Origin: Natronococcus sp. A-GB7
GTDB taxonomy: Archaea; Halobacteriota; Halobacteria; Halobacteriales; Natrialbaceae
Assembly (NCBI RefSeq): GCF_029688865.1
Contig: NZ_JARUKV010000022.1
Span: forward strand, 22,786-86,785
Length of the DNA stretch: 64,000 nucleotides
Direction of reading: 5' to 3'
In this document: positions 27,329 to 35,446 of the stretch, one piece after another
How the letters are laid out: the number at the start of each line of letters is the position of its first letter
Position numbering within the stretch: position 1 is the stretch's first letter
The notes under the pieces: generated by a model
What the model saw: only the letters and a program-made list of their open reading frames with translations
Told to the model about the DNA's origin: nothing
The model's database searches: none
Made by a program: the position numbers and the translations under genes

Positions 27329-28096
27329 ATGGCAAACAAACCCAAATCGGGGGCACGCACGACCGAGACCTCCATACGGATCATCGACGCGCTCCGGAAG
27401 CTGGGGGAGGCGACGATCCACGAACTATCCGAACATCTCGGACTCGCTCCGAGCACCGTACATCGTCACCTCGTTACGCTCCGCGAGCACAGCTACGTGG
27501 TGTGTACGGACGGGCGCTACCGGATCGGGTTCCAGTTTCTCACCATCGGCGGTCACGCCCAGCGGACGACGACCGCGTACCCGATGATCAAACAGAAGGT
27601 CGACGCGCTCGCGGCGGAGACCGGAGAGCGCGCCCAGTTTATCGTCGAAGAACACGGCGAGCGAGTCTATCTGTACACCGAGGTCGGCCAGAGCGCGGTG
27701 CAGACCGGCGCCCACATCGGAAAGCGCGGCCCGCTTCACACGAGTGCCGCGGGAAAGGCGATCCTCGCGAACATGCCCACAGACCGCGTCGACGAAATCG
27801 TCGCGACCCACGGGCTACAGGGCGTGAGCGAGAACACCATCACGACGCGTGCGGAACTCGAGGAGGAGTGCGAACGGATCCGAGAGCGCGGGTACGCCTT
27901 CAACAGGCAGGAAACGACGGAGGGGGTTCACGCGGTCGGCGCGGCGGTGACGGACGCCGACGACGAGGTGATCGGCGCGCTGAGCGTCTCCGGACCCGCC
28001 CACCGCGTCAAGGGAGCGCAGCTCACCGACGAGCTTCCGGAGCGGGTGCTCGGTGCAGTCAACGAACTCGAACTCCACATCGCTCACTCGATCTAG
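27329..28096 (+). CDS. IclR family transcriptional regulator (second copy)
   Basis: A 255-aa protein. Winged helix at about residues 10-70 (TIHELSEHLGLAPSTVHRHL), then the IclR ligand domain (IGKRGPLHTSAAGKAILANM; TEGVHAVGAAVTDADDEVIG). The leaderless start at 27329 is supported by the TATA box. It lies between the MFS/CoA-transferase/ThDP genes and the convergent thiolase pair and is the natural candidate to control both. It shares architecture but only moderate similarity with the IclR at 11680. Confidence 0.92.
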   Translation: MANKPKSGARTTETSIRIIDALRKLGEATIHELSEHLGLAPSTVHRHLVTLREHSYVVCTDGRYRIGFQFLTIGGHAQRTTTAYPMIKQKVDALAAETGERAQFIVEEHGERVYLYTEVGQSAVQTGAHIGKRGPLHTSAAGKAILANMPTDRVDEIVATHGLQGVSENTITTRAELEEECERIRERGYAFNRQETTEGVHAVGAAVTDADDEVIGALSVSGPAHRVKGAQLTDELPERVLGAVNELELHIAHSI

Positions 28097-28119
28097 CCGT
28101 TAGCCGTCGGTCACCGGTC

Positions 28120-28467
28120 TCACTGTTTGCCCGAACTCGTCGGCGTCTCTCGACCCCGCTCGGTTCCGACGGGAACGATCCGGGGCGGCGACTCCGCCCC
28201 GTCGGTCGGCTCGAGGACGACCGAGTCGCCCGCCTCGAGGCCATCCTCGAGGCGAGCGATGATACTCGCGTCGCCGTCGAAGGAAGCGAGGCCGAGCCGG
28301 TTCGGGGCACTAACGCCGTCGGGCGTGACGTGGACCGCCGTCACCGCTTGCACGGTCCCAACGCCCGAGTCGCGAGTCCGTAGTTCGTCGGCGCCGCAGT
28401 CGAGACAGCGGCGTTTCTCGTAGAAGGTTCGCCGACCGCAGTCCGGACACTCGAGGACGCGCGTCAT
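28120..28467 (-). CDS. Zn-ribbon/OB-fold (DUF35-type) thiolase partner
   Basis: A 115-aa protein from ATG 28467. The N-terminal rubredoxin-like zinc ribbon has CPDCGRRTFYEKRRCLDCG (Cys at about 7, 10, 21, 24), followed by an OB-fold (about 35-95) and a polar tail. DUF35 proteins form complexes with thiolases and thiolase-like aldolases and present acyl-CoA to them. Its ATG overlaps the thiolase stop (ATGA), so the two are translationally coupled. This strongly suggests a physical pair. Confidence 0.88.
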   Translation of the reverse strand: MTRVLECPDCGRRTFYEKRRCLDCGADELRTRDSGVGTVQAVTAVHVTPDGVSAPNRLGLASFDGDASIIARLEDGLEAGDSVVLEPTDGAESPPRIVPVGTERGRETPTSSGKQ

Positions 28468-29654
28468 CCGCTCGCCTCCACGATCGTACAGACGCTGTTG
28501 TTCCCGAACCCGGCGACGTTGATAGCGAGTCCGTACCGTGGAGAATCGACCGCACGGTCGTTCGGAACGTCGCCCCGAAGCTGCCAGACGAGTTCGACGA
28601 GTTGGGAGATCCCCGTGGCGCCCAGCGGATGGCCCCGGGCTTTCAGCCCGCCACCCGGGTTGACCGTCAGGTCTCCGTCGCCGTCGATCTCGGTCCGTCC
28701 CTCCCGCGTTAGTTTCCACGCCTCGCCCCGATCGGCGAGTCCGAGTTCCTCCATCTCGAGCCACTCGAGGATGGTGAAGGCGTCGTGGATACACGCGATG
28801 TCGATCTCGTCGGGGCTCGTCCCCGCCGCGTCGTAGGCCGCTCGCCCGGCGGCCGCGGCGCTCTCGATCCGTAGCGGATCGGCCCGATCCGCGACGGCGT
28901 GGACGCCGACGGCGCTCTCGCAGGCCGTGACCGACACGTCCGCGTCCGCCGCCGTGACGACCACCGCGGCGGCTCCGTCCGAGGTCGGACAGCAGTCGTA
29001 GAGGCGAAGCGGCGTCGCGACCTTCGGCGAGTCGAGAACGTCCGCGATCGTGACGTCGCTCTCGAACTGCGCGTACGGGTTTCGACGGGCGTTCGCGTGG
29101 TTCTTTACCGCAACCCGTGCGAGGTCGCGCCGAGTCGCGTCGTAGGTCTCGAGGTACCGTGCGGCCGCGAGACCCGCGAACGAGGGGAGGGTGATCCCCT
29201 GATCGTACTCCTGGCTGTGCGTGATCCGGCTGATGATCTCCGTCGAGACCGACGTGTCGGCGACGGACATCTTCTCGCCGCCGACGGCCAGTGCGACCTC
29301 GGCTCGCCCCGCCCGAACGGTGTCGACCGCGTCGAGCACCGCACTCGCCCCCGTCGCGCTGGTGTTTTCGATTCGACGTGCGGACGCCCGACTGAGGCCG
29401 AGACTGGCGGTCAACGCGTTCGCCAGCCCGGAGGTGTTGTTGAACGCTTCCGCAGCCATGTTCCCGACGTGGACCGAGTCGACGGCGTCCGGTTCGATGT
29501 CGGCGTCCTCGAGCGCCCGTTCCGCGGCGGTTTCCAGCAACTCGGCGATCGATCGGTCGTCGGAACTCGCAAACGTCGTCATTCCGACGCCAGGAATCCC
29601 GAAACTGGCCGGTGATACCTCTGGCCGACCCGGCAGAGAGCTATGACTTTCCAT
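28464..29654 (-). CDS. Thiolase-family protein with Ser in place of the nucleophilic Cys
   Basis: A 396-aa SCP-x-type thiolase fold from ATG 29654, supported by a TATA box 29-36 nt upstream. Where active thiolases have Cys in the motif E-N-x-C-A-S/T-G, this protein has IENTSATGASA, so Ser99 replaces Cys. It keeps the His of CIHDAFTI and the GHPLGATG motif. Ser-for-Cys would disable ordinary thiolysis. Thiolase-fold partners of DUF35 proteins in steroid degradation (Ltp2) also lack the Cys and act as retro-aldolases, so an aldol-lyase role is a real alternative. It overlaps the DUF35 gene by 4 nt. No other thiolase gene is seen in the window. Confidence 0.9.
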   Translation of the reverse strand: MESHSSLPGRPEVSPASFGIPGVGMTTFASSDDRSIAELLETAAERALEDADIEPDAVDSVHVGNMAAEAFNNTSGLANALTASLGLSRASARRIENTSATGASAVLDAVDTVRAGRAEVALAVGGEKMSVADTSVSTEIISRITHSQEYDQGITLPSFAGLAAARYLETYDATRRDLARVAVKNHANARRNPYAQFESDVTIADVLDSPKVATPLRLYDCCPTSDGAAAVVVTAADADVSVTACESAVGVHAVADRADPLRIESAAAAGRAAYDAAGTSPDEIDIACIHDAFTILEWLEMEELGLADRGEAWKLTREGRTEIDGDGDLTVNPGGGLKARGHPLGATGISQLVELVWQLRGDVPNDRAVDSPRYGLAINVAGFGNNSVCTIVEASG

Positions 29655-29682
29655 CTCGCTGCATGAGATAACAAACCACACC

Positions 29683-29690
29683 GACTTATA
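29683..29690 (-). promoter_or_regulatory. TATA box of thiolase-like gene
   Basis: TCTATAAG on the minus strand, 29-36 nt before ATG 29654; fits a leaderless transcript for the thiolase/DUF35 pair. Confidence 0.6.
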
Positions 29691-30621
29691 GATGTCGTTG
29701 CGAACGCCCGAAAACGGGACGAACGCCCGCCATCGTCCCGAATTCGGTAGCGCTCGGCTCCCGGGGGTAGCGTCAGCTTCCCAACCCCGTTTCCGGTGAA
29801 GTACCCGTTCAGCCGGGTTTCCTGTTCGGTCGGTCGGGATTAGACCCGCGATCGCTGGCTCGAGTAGCGTAGCAGTCCCTCCGCGGGCGATCAGACGCGG
29901 CCTCGCAGTCACACCTGCGTTCGCGGAAACTGTTCGTATCGGTCGAGAGTCGTTTCCGTCGATACCGGGGTTCCACTCTTTCCCGAAGGAAGACTAATTT
30001 ATACATTCTGTTATCTTCTATTACAGATGGGGTTGTGTTGTAATCACTATACTATAGCGTGCGACACTCGAGTCAGTCCCGATCAGTTGCCGGTAGCCGC
30101 TCCCTCGTTGGTCCCCTGCTCGAGATGTTTCGGGTTCGAATCCGAGCCGTCGAATCGGGTTCTGGGCCCCGATATCGCCTAGTTCGCTTCTGTCGCACGT
30201 GAGATCACGATCGAACTGCTCCGCACTCGCAGGTGAACGATCGTGCTCGCATCCCGTCTGTGATCGAGTTGAGACGAGAGTCAGTATAGCAACCGTTCGA
30301 AAATCCAACCAAACTGTAACCTGTTAATATAATAATATAGTTATGTTTGGCGTGGCTTTCTAACCGGTTCGAGTTCCAACGAAATCGGGCAGTCCGCGTC
30401 GAGTGTCGTTGGCCTCCGCGACGAGGGAAAAAACGGCTCGGCCGCACCGAGAACGAACCCGACGACGAGGCGGACGAGAGTACGATGGTGACGAGGACGA
30501 CGAGGAGAACGTGGACGAGACGGACGACGGAGAGAGCGTGCTCCGAGTGATCCGCTCGGAGGGTAGCGTCTGCCCGACAGCAAGGGAAAGAATAAGGACG
30601 GATACACGACTCTGATACGGG
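29691..30621. other. Long gene-free spacer with AT-rich segment
   Basis: About 930 nt without a gene I can support; open frames here are basic or Ser-rich. An AT-rich promoter-like stretch occurs at about 30325-30345 (TTAATATAATAATATAG) and could drive an unannotated RNA toward the gene at 30622. A tRNA T-loop-like GGTTCGAATCC at 30133 has no supporting stems. Confidence 0.45.
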
Positions 30622-30816
30622 ATGAGCAGCGATCGGGATACACGCTGGGAGTACAAGGCCATCGAGCCGCCGACGGAGTTGACGAAGCGCGAATCCGCGA
30701 ACCCCGAGGAGCGGTTGAACGAACTGGGCGCCGACGGCTGGCGGCTCGTCGAGACGGTTTCCTACGACGGCGGCGGTACGAAGTTCCTGCTGTTCGAACG
30801 GCGGCTCGAGGACTGA
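30622..30816 (+). CDS. DUF4177 small protein
   Basis: A 64-aa protein, WEYKAIEPP near the start and LNELGADGWRLVETVSYDGG in the middle, ending KFLLFERR. The pattern GWRLV plus a terminal F-x-R is the DUF4177 signature. Function of the family is unknown. It precedes the membrane protein gene by 9 nt and is likely cotranscribed with it. Confidence 0.8.
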   Translation: MSSDRDTRWEYKAIEPPTELTKRESANPEERLNELGADGWRLVETVSYDGGGTKFLLFERRLED

Positions 30817-30825
30817 TCGCTACCG

Positions 30826-31827
30826 ATGAGGGATCTGACGACCGCCAACACGATGCGCGAACGGGCCGCCGAGAACCGCTACAAGCTCTGGGTGCTCCTC
30901 AATGCGAACCGATGGCTCCTCACCGGGATGCTGGCGGCGGGCGTGTTCTCGCTGTTGATGCTCTGGGGCGTCTCGAGTTCGCAGTCGATCCGCGCGGTGA
31001 TGGCCTCGGAGGACTGGGTGAAGATGACGTTTCAGGCGCTGATCGGCGCCCTCATCACCGGGACGACGCTCGTGGTCTCGATCAACCAACTGGTCCTCTC
31101 CCAGGAGATCGGTCCGCTGGGCAGCCAGCGAAAGCGGATGGATCTCGCGATGGATTTCTACCAGAACACCGACGAGCTACTGGACTTTCCGAGTCCCGCG
31201 AACCCGGCGCTGTTTCTCAAGGAGCTCATCGACGCGACCAGCGATCGGGCTCGGCGGTTCGAGCGGACCGTGCAACGCAGCGACGACGAGGATCTCCGCG
31301 CACAGACCGCGGAGTACGTCGACGACCTCCTCGAGAACGCGTCCGTGGCCGGAGAGGGACTGGACGGTACCGACTTCGGCTCCTACGACGTGATGAACTC
31401 GGCGCTGAACTACAACTACGACCGGAAGATGTACGATCTCCGCTGGCTGTTGGCCGAGTACGAGGGCCAACTCTCTGAGGAACAACGCGAAGCGGGGGTT
31501 CAGACGCTCGAGGCGCTGACGATGTACGGACCGGCGAGAGAGTACATCAAGACGCTGTACTTCCAGTGGTCGCTCGTCAAGCTTTCCCAGGGGATCCTCT
31601 ACCTGGCCGTCCTCGCGCTCGTCGTCGCCGGCGGGATGCTGTTGTTCGTCGACGAGGGGACGATGATCGGATCGCTGTTCGGCGTCGACAACCTGCTGTG
31701 GATCGTCGCCCTCGCGTACACGATCTGCGTGCTGCCGTTCCTGCTGTTCGTCTCCTACATCCTCCGCCTGGCGACGATCGCGAAGCGAACGTCGGCGATG
31801 GGCCCCCTGGTCCTCCGGGGCGACTGA
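30826..31827 (+). CDS. Haloarchaeal membrane protein of unknown function
   Basis: A 333-aa protein with two helices near the N-terminus (about 28-48 and 65-85), a soluble helical middle of about 150 residues, and two or three helices near the C-terminus (about 252-275, 285-310). The segment between helix 2 and the middle (VSINQLVLSQEIGPLGSQRKR) is distinctive. The soluble loop is acidic. It follows the DUF4177 gene by 9 nt. No catalytic motif seen; function unknown. Confidence 0.82.
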   Translation: MRDLTTANTMRERAAENRYKLWVLLNANRWLLTGMLAAGVFSLLMLWGVSSSQSIRAVMASEDWVKMTFQALIGALITGTTLVVSINQLVLSQEIGPLGSQRKRMDLAMDFYQNTDELLDFPSPANPALFLKELIDATSDRARRFERTVQRSDDEDLRAQTAEYVDDLLENASVAGEGLDGTDFGSYDVMNSALNYNYDRKMYDLRWLLAEYEGQLSEEQREAGVQTLEALTMYGPAREYIKTLYFQWSLVKLSQGILYLAVLALVVAGGMLLFVDEGTMIGSLFGVDNLLWIVALAYTICVLPFLLFVSYILRLATIAKRTSAMGPLVLRGD

Positions 31828-31859
31828 GATCGTTCGTCGAACCCCCAATCGCTTCGCCG

Positions 31860-32213
31860 TCAGTCTCCCGCTCGAGCGTCCGACAGCTGGCACCGAACGC
31901 AGCGGTCGCCGGGGAAGCAAGCGCCGTTCTCGTACGGACAGTCCGATTCGTCGACGTCGACGGAGAGCTCGCGTTTCGCGTCCTCCCACGCGGTTTCCCA
32001 AACTTCGATATCCATCTCCGCGGAGGTGAAGACGACGTTCTCGTCGCGATCGACGATCTTCGCGGCCGCTACCGAGTTTCGGTGGTCTTTCACCGCGTCG
32101 ACCGCGTCGGCGTACGAGTTACACCGGATCGTCCTCGTTTCGTCGCCGTCGTTCAGCAGGCGAACGGTTACGGAGCCATCGACCTCCTCGGTCGGTTCCA
32201 GTCCTCCCGTCAT
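31860..32213 (-). CDS. Small acidic protein with C-terminal Cys cluster
   Basis: A 117-aa protein from ATG 32213. The first 85 residues look like a compact alpha/beta domain (VTVRLLNDGDETRTIRCNS). The C-terminal tail has CPYENGACFPGDRCVRCQL, with four Cys in a possible metal-binding arrangement (C-x6-C-x5-C-x2-C). It is convergent with the membrane protein gene, 32 nt away. Unknown function; a metal-binding or redox-sensing role is only a guess. Confidence 0.7.
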   Translation of the reverse strand: MTGGLEPTEEVDGSVTVRLLNDGDETRTIRCNSYADAVDAVKDHRNSVAAAKIVDRDENVVFTSAEMDIEVWETAWEDAKRELSVDVDESDCPYENGACFPGDRCVRCQLSDARAGD

Positions 32214-32343
32214 ACTGCCGGAGTCGAGTTGCCGACACAAAAGGGTGCCCTCGGGGTCCGACGAACTCGGCGTTCGGGTCCGACCTCGCCCGGCGTGTAA
32301 GCAATCCAAAGAGCCATCCGATACTTTCCCGTCACTGAACGGT

Positions 32344-33789
32344 ATGGTCACCGCCAGATCGGTCGCCCAGTGGGGGCTGGGCGTGCTCGTCGCACTCTTT
32401 GCGCTCACCGCGCTCTCCGCGATAGAACTCTCGGCGCTTTCGATACTACAGGGAGTACTCGCTGCCCTCCTGTTTCTCGGCGCTGCGGCGCTCATCGTTC
32501 CACGAACGCGGGCCGCGATCGTCGGACGGACCGATCGCTCCCTCTCGTCGGGCGTCCTCGCCGTTCTCGTCGTGGTTGCGGTTCTGACCGGGATGCTCGT
32601 CACGCCGCTCGACGCCGACGACGAACCCCCGGTCGACGCCGACGCCGAGGACCTCGAGGCCGCCGATACCGACGGCCAGGCGGACGACGGCGGAACGCAG
32701 GCCGACGAGACGAACGACGCGGACGGCGAGGTGGAGTCAGACGACGGTGAAGCGGACGAACCCGATAGCGAGCCGGGGTCAGCGGGAACGGACATCGACG
32801 ACGGCGGGAGCGGAGCGGGAGATGCCGACGACGGCTCGAGCGACGAGTCGGGAGCAACTAGCGCGAACGGCGACTCGGAGACCGAACGGACGACCGACGT
32901 CGACGGTGAACTCGAGATCCACCACATCGATGTCGGCCAGGCCGATTCGACGCTGCTCGTGACTCCCGACGGCGAGACGGTGCTGATCGACACCGGCGAC
33001 TGGCGCCAGGACGGCTCGGACGTTATCGCCTATCTCGAATCGCAGGGCGTCGATCGGGTCGATCACCTCGTGGCGACCCACGCCCACGCCGATCATATCG
33101 GCGGTCACGCCGCCGTGATCGAGCACTTCGAAACCGACGGTGACGGCATCGGAGCCGCCTACGACTCGGGCGTCGCCCACGACTCCGCGACCTACGAGAA
33201 CTACCTCGACGCGATCGAGGCACACGACGTCGATCTCTTCGAGGTCGAGGAGGGCGACGAACTGCCGATCGACGGGCTGGAGGCGACCGTGCTGAACCCG
33301 TCCGCGGACGAATCCGGCGACGACCTCCACTACAACAGCGTCTCGGTCGCGTTCGAGTTCGGCAAGTTTACCTACCTGACGACGGGCGACGCCGAAGCCG
33401 ACGCCGAACAGCGGATGGTCGAAGAACACGGCGGCACGCTCGAGGCCGACGCGTACCAGGCCGGTCACCACGGCTCGTCGACGTCGTCGAACGGGCCGTT
33501 CATGGACGCGGTCGACCCGGAGATCGCCGTCATCTCGAGCGCCTACGACAGCCAGTACGGCCATCCACACGAGGCGGTACTCGAAGACTACGCCGAGCGG
33601 GGAATCGAAACCTACTGGACGGGGGTCCACGGCGACGTCGTGGTGACGACCGACGGCGCCGCCGTGAGCGCCGAGACCGAACGGGAGTTCTCGACCGACG
33701 CGGCTGACCTCCGGGAGGAACGACCCGACGAGCAGGCCCGCGTCGCTACACCACAGGTTGATACGGCTACGGCCGGTGTATCCGGGTAA
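32344..33789 (+). CDS. Membrane-anchored ComEC-like metallo-beta-lactamase fold hydrolase
   Basis: A 481-aa protein from ATG 32344. Three hydrophobic helices (about 11-30, 33-52, 70-88) anchor it. A very acidic low-complexity linker follows (about 90-185, mostly Asp, Glu, Gly, Ser). The MBL domain begins near 190, with the metal motif THAHADHIGGH at about 245-255, TTGDAEADAE and a GHHGSSTSSNGP segment. The ComEC-type MBL domain in bacteria is a secreted nuclease-like partner of DNA uptake. The next gene overlaps its stop and encodes DUF3006, a known MBL companion. Surface exposure is inferred from the helices and linker. Confidence 0.9.
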   Translation: MVTARSVAQWGLGVLVALFALTALSAIELSALSILQGVLAALLFLGAAALIVPRTRAAIVGRTDRSLSSGVLAVLVVVAVLTGMLVTPLDADDEPPVDADAEDLEAADTDGQADDGGTQADETNDADGEVESDDGEADEPDSEPGSAGTDIDDGGSGAGDADDGSSDESGATSANGDSETERTTDVDGELEIHHIDVGQADSTLLVTPDGETVLIDTGDWRQDGSDVIAYLESQGVDRVDHLVATHAHADHIGGHAAVIEHFETDGDGIGAAYDSGVAHDSATYENYLDAIEAHDVDLFEVEEGDELPIDGLEATVLNPSADESGDDLHYNSVSVAFEFGKFTYLTTGDAEADAEQRMVEEHGGTLEADAYQAGHHGSSTSSNGPFMDAVDPEIAVISSAYDSQYGHPHEAVLEDYAERGIETYWTGVHGDVVVTTDGAAVSAETEREFSTDAADLREERPDEQARVATPQVDTATAGVSG

Positions 33790-34067
33790 TGACCGCCGAC
33801 GGCTCGTTCACCTGCGTCGTCGATCGCATCGTCGACGGGACGACGGCCGTCGTGCTCCTCGAGGAGGACGACGACGTCGTCGACCAGCTCGATCTCGACC
33901 TCGAGACGCTCCCGGAGGAGTGTCGACACGAGGGGGCGCTGTTCGACGCCGACGTCTCCGACGAAGCTCTGGTCGACATCGAGTACCGACCCGAACGCGA
34001 GCGGGAGCGACGGGAGCGACTTCAAGAGAAGTTCGATCGGCTCTCGAAGCGACTGGACGAACGGTAG
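33789..34067 (+). CDS. DUF3006 protein
   Basis: A 92-aa protein whose ATG (33789) overlaps the TAA of the MBL gene, so the two are translationally coupled. The core GSFTCVVDRIVDGTTAVVLL is the DUF3006 signature and the C-terminus is a charged helix rich in Arg and Glu (about 68-92). DUF3006 genes regularly accompany ComEC-like MBL genes, also in bacteria. Its job is unknown; a regulator or chaperone of the hydrolase is plausible. Confidence 0.85.
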   Translation: MTADGSFTCVVDRIVDGTTAVVLLEEDDDVVDQLDLDLETLPEECRHEGALFDADVSDEALVDIEYRPERERERRERLQEKFDRLSKRLDER

Positions 34068-34192
34068 GCAGGCGACTGTTCGACGCCGTACGGTTCGCGA
34101 CCGCGATCACGGTCGGCCGAACGGCGGTCTTCGACTGCGTTCGGATCGTCGATTCGAAAACGGGGACGGCCGTTTGACGGTCGGCTCCTCGT

Positions 34193-34306
34193 TCAGTCCG
34201 CGCTGTGGGCCGGAATGGATCCACACTCCGGACAGCCGACGTGTTTCGTCGTTCTGTAGTCGAGCGCAGCACTGCATCGGGTGCACTTGTATTGGGTTTC
34301 AGTCAT
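34193..34306 (-). CDS. Tiny zinc-finger protein (37 aa)
   Basis: Reading frame MTETQYKCTRCSAALDY... from ATG 34306 to TGA 34193. Two CxxC knuckles (CTRC at about 8-11 and CPECG at about 25-29) form a single zinc ribbon. A TATA box ATATATA lies 25-31 nt upstream on the minus strand, supporting a leaderless gene. Haloarchaea encode many such CPxCG-type mini-proteins, some of them regulatory. Function unknown. Confidence 0.75.
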   Translation of the reverse strand: MTETQYKCTRCSAALDYRTTKHVGCPECGSIPAHSAD

Positions 34307-34330
34307 CGAGCGCTGGTAATCCGCTCGAGC

Positions 34331-34337
34331 ATATATA
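34331..34337 (-). promoter_or_regulatory. TATA box of tiny zinc-finger gene
   Basis: Minus-strand TATATAT 25-31 nt before ATG 34306. Confidence 0.6.
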
Positions 34338-34395
34338 CCTTGTGCGACGTCTATAACGGTTGATTCGGCAGATACTGGAGCTCCTCACCTCACGG

Positions 34396-34986
34396 TCAGC
34401 CGGCACGTTCGTCGGCGCCGACGTTTTCCCGACTCTCGAACGACTCGGGATCGGGCTCGATGTTGGCGAACTGGACCGCTCGCGTCCCGAGCGTCTCGAC
34501 GCGCTGGCGAATATCGTCGTCGACGAGTTCGCGCCCCTCGAACCGGCGATGGGCGTTCGGCACCGCCGCCTGATGGGGCAACACCCAGGCGTCGAGGGCC
34601 CGGCAGACGACCCGCAGGTGGTCGAGCGCCCCGATGGGGAAGCTCCCGCCGGAGACCGCGAGCAGCCCGACGGTCTTGTTCTCGAACTCGTCGAACCCGC
34701 AGTAGTCGAGCGCGGTCTTCAGCACCGAGGAGTACGACCCGTGATACATCGGCGTTCCCAGGAGGATGGCGTCCGCTTCCCGAACGCGCCGGGCGAGCTC
34801 CGGCGTGTCGCCGGCCTCGTCGTCGTCGGCGTCGAACAGCGGGATCTCGAGTTCCCGGAGATCGATCAGTTCGGTGCTCGCGCCGGCGGCTGCGGCAGCG
34901 TCCAGGGCGTGTTGCAAGGCGGGGCGGGTGTAGCTCTCTTCGCGGAGGCTTCCGGCGATTGCGACGACGCGAGTGTTCTCGTCCAT
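34396..34986 (-). CDS. NADPH-dependent FMN reductase family protein
   Basis: A 196-aa flavodoxin-like protein. The FMN phosphate loop is AGSLREESYTRPAL (about 11-24), followed by GTPMYHGSYSSVLKTALDY (about 76-94), the dimer/FMN signature, and GGSFPIGALDHLRVV. Such enzymes reduce FMN, quinones or azo compounds with NAD(P)H. The gene is likely monocistronic, with the DoxX gene 62 nt upstream on the same strand. Substrate unknown. Confidence 0.9.
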   Translation of the reverse strand: MDENTRVVAIAGSLREESYTRPALQHALDAAAAAGASTELIDLRELEIPLFDADDDEAGDTPELARRVREADAILLGTPMYHGSYSSVLKTALDYCGFDEFENKTVGLLAVSGGSFPIGALDHLRVVCRALDAWVLPHQAAVPNAHRRFEGRELVDDDIRQRVETLGTRAVQFANIEPDPESFESRENVGADERAG

Positions 34987-35048
34987 AGGACACGTTCGGC
35001 AGTGTGGGTTAAAATCACTCTCCCGGACGCGGCGGCCCGGTCGGTCCG

Positions 35049-35444
35049 CTACTCGTTCGTCGCTACGGGATCTTCGCTCGCGGCCTCGAGCAGGAGAATC
35101 GCCCCGCCGAGGAGGGCGACGTTCTTACAGAAGTTGATCTTGTTCGCCTGGCGCTCCTCGCCCTCCATCGTCCAGAAGTCGTGGATCCCCGGCGTCGTCC
35201 CGAGGAAGAAGACGATCACCGCGCCGGCGGACGCTCGAGGGTACTTCCAGAGGACGATACCCAGATTGGCGACGAGGAGCATCCCGGTGACGAACGGGAC
35301 CAGCCGATCCGCGGCAGGGACCCCCTTCTCGCGGGCGATCTCGACGCGTTTCTCGTTGCTCCGGAAGCCGTCGACGGCCATGTACGCGAGCGTCGCCCCG
35401 TACAGCAGCCGGCCCAGTCTCGAGGGCGGAGACGAATCGGCCAT
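35049..35444 (-). CDS. DoxX-family membrane protein
   Basis: A 131-aa protein from ATG 35444 with four predicted helices (about 11-27, 45-65, 70-85, 105-123). LVPFVTGMLLVANLGIVLWKYP and the polar HDFWTMEGEERQANKINFCKN match the DoxX-like pattern. It ends 62 nt before the FMN reductase gene and starts 2 nt after the Asp-box protein stop, so the three may form a leftward unit. Function in the family is poorly known (possibly quinone-related). Confidence 0.8.
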   Translation of the reverse strand: MADSSPPSRLGRLLYGATLAYMAVDGFRSNEKRVEIAREKGVPAADRLVPFVTGMLLVANLGIVLWKYPRASAGAVIVFFLGTTPGIHDFWTMEGEERQANKINFCKNVALLGGAILLLEAASEDPVATNE

Positions 35445-35446
35445 CC

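Noticed and set aside
30121..30160. tRNA-like T-loop GGTTCGAATCC near 30133
   Set aside because: The T-stem does not pair fully (a G-G mismatch three pairs in) and no acceptor, D or anticodon stems fit upstream. Probably chance.
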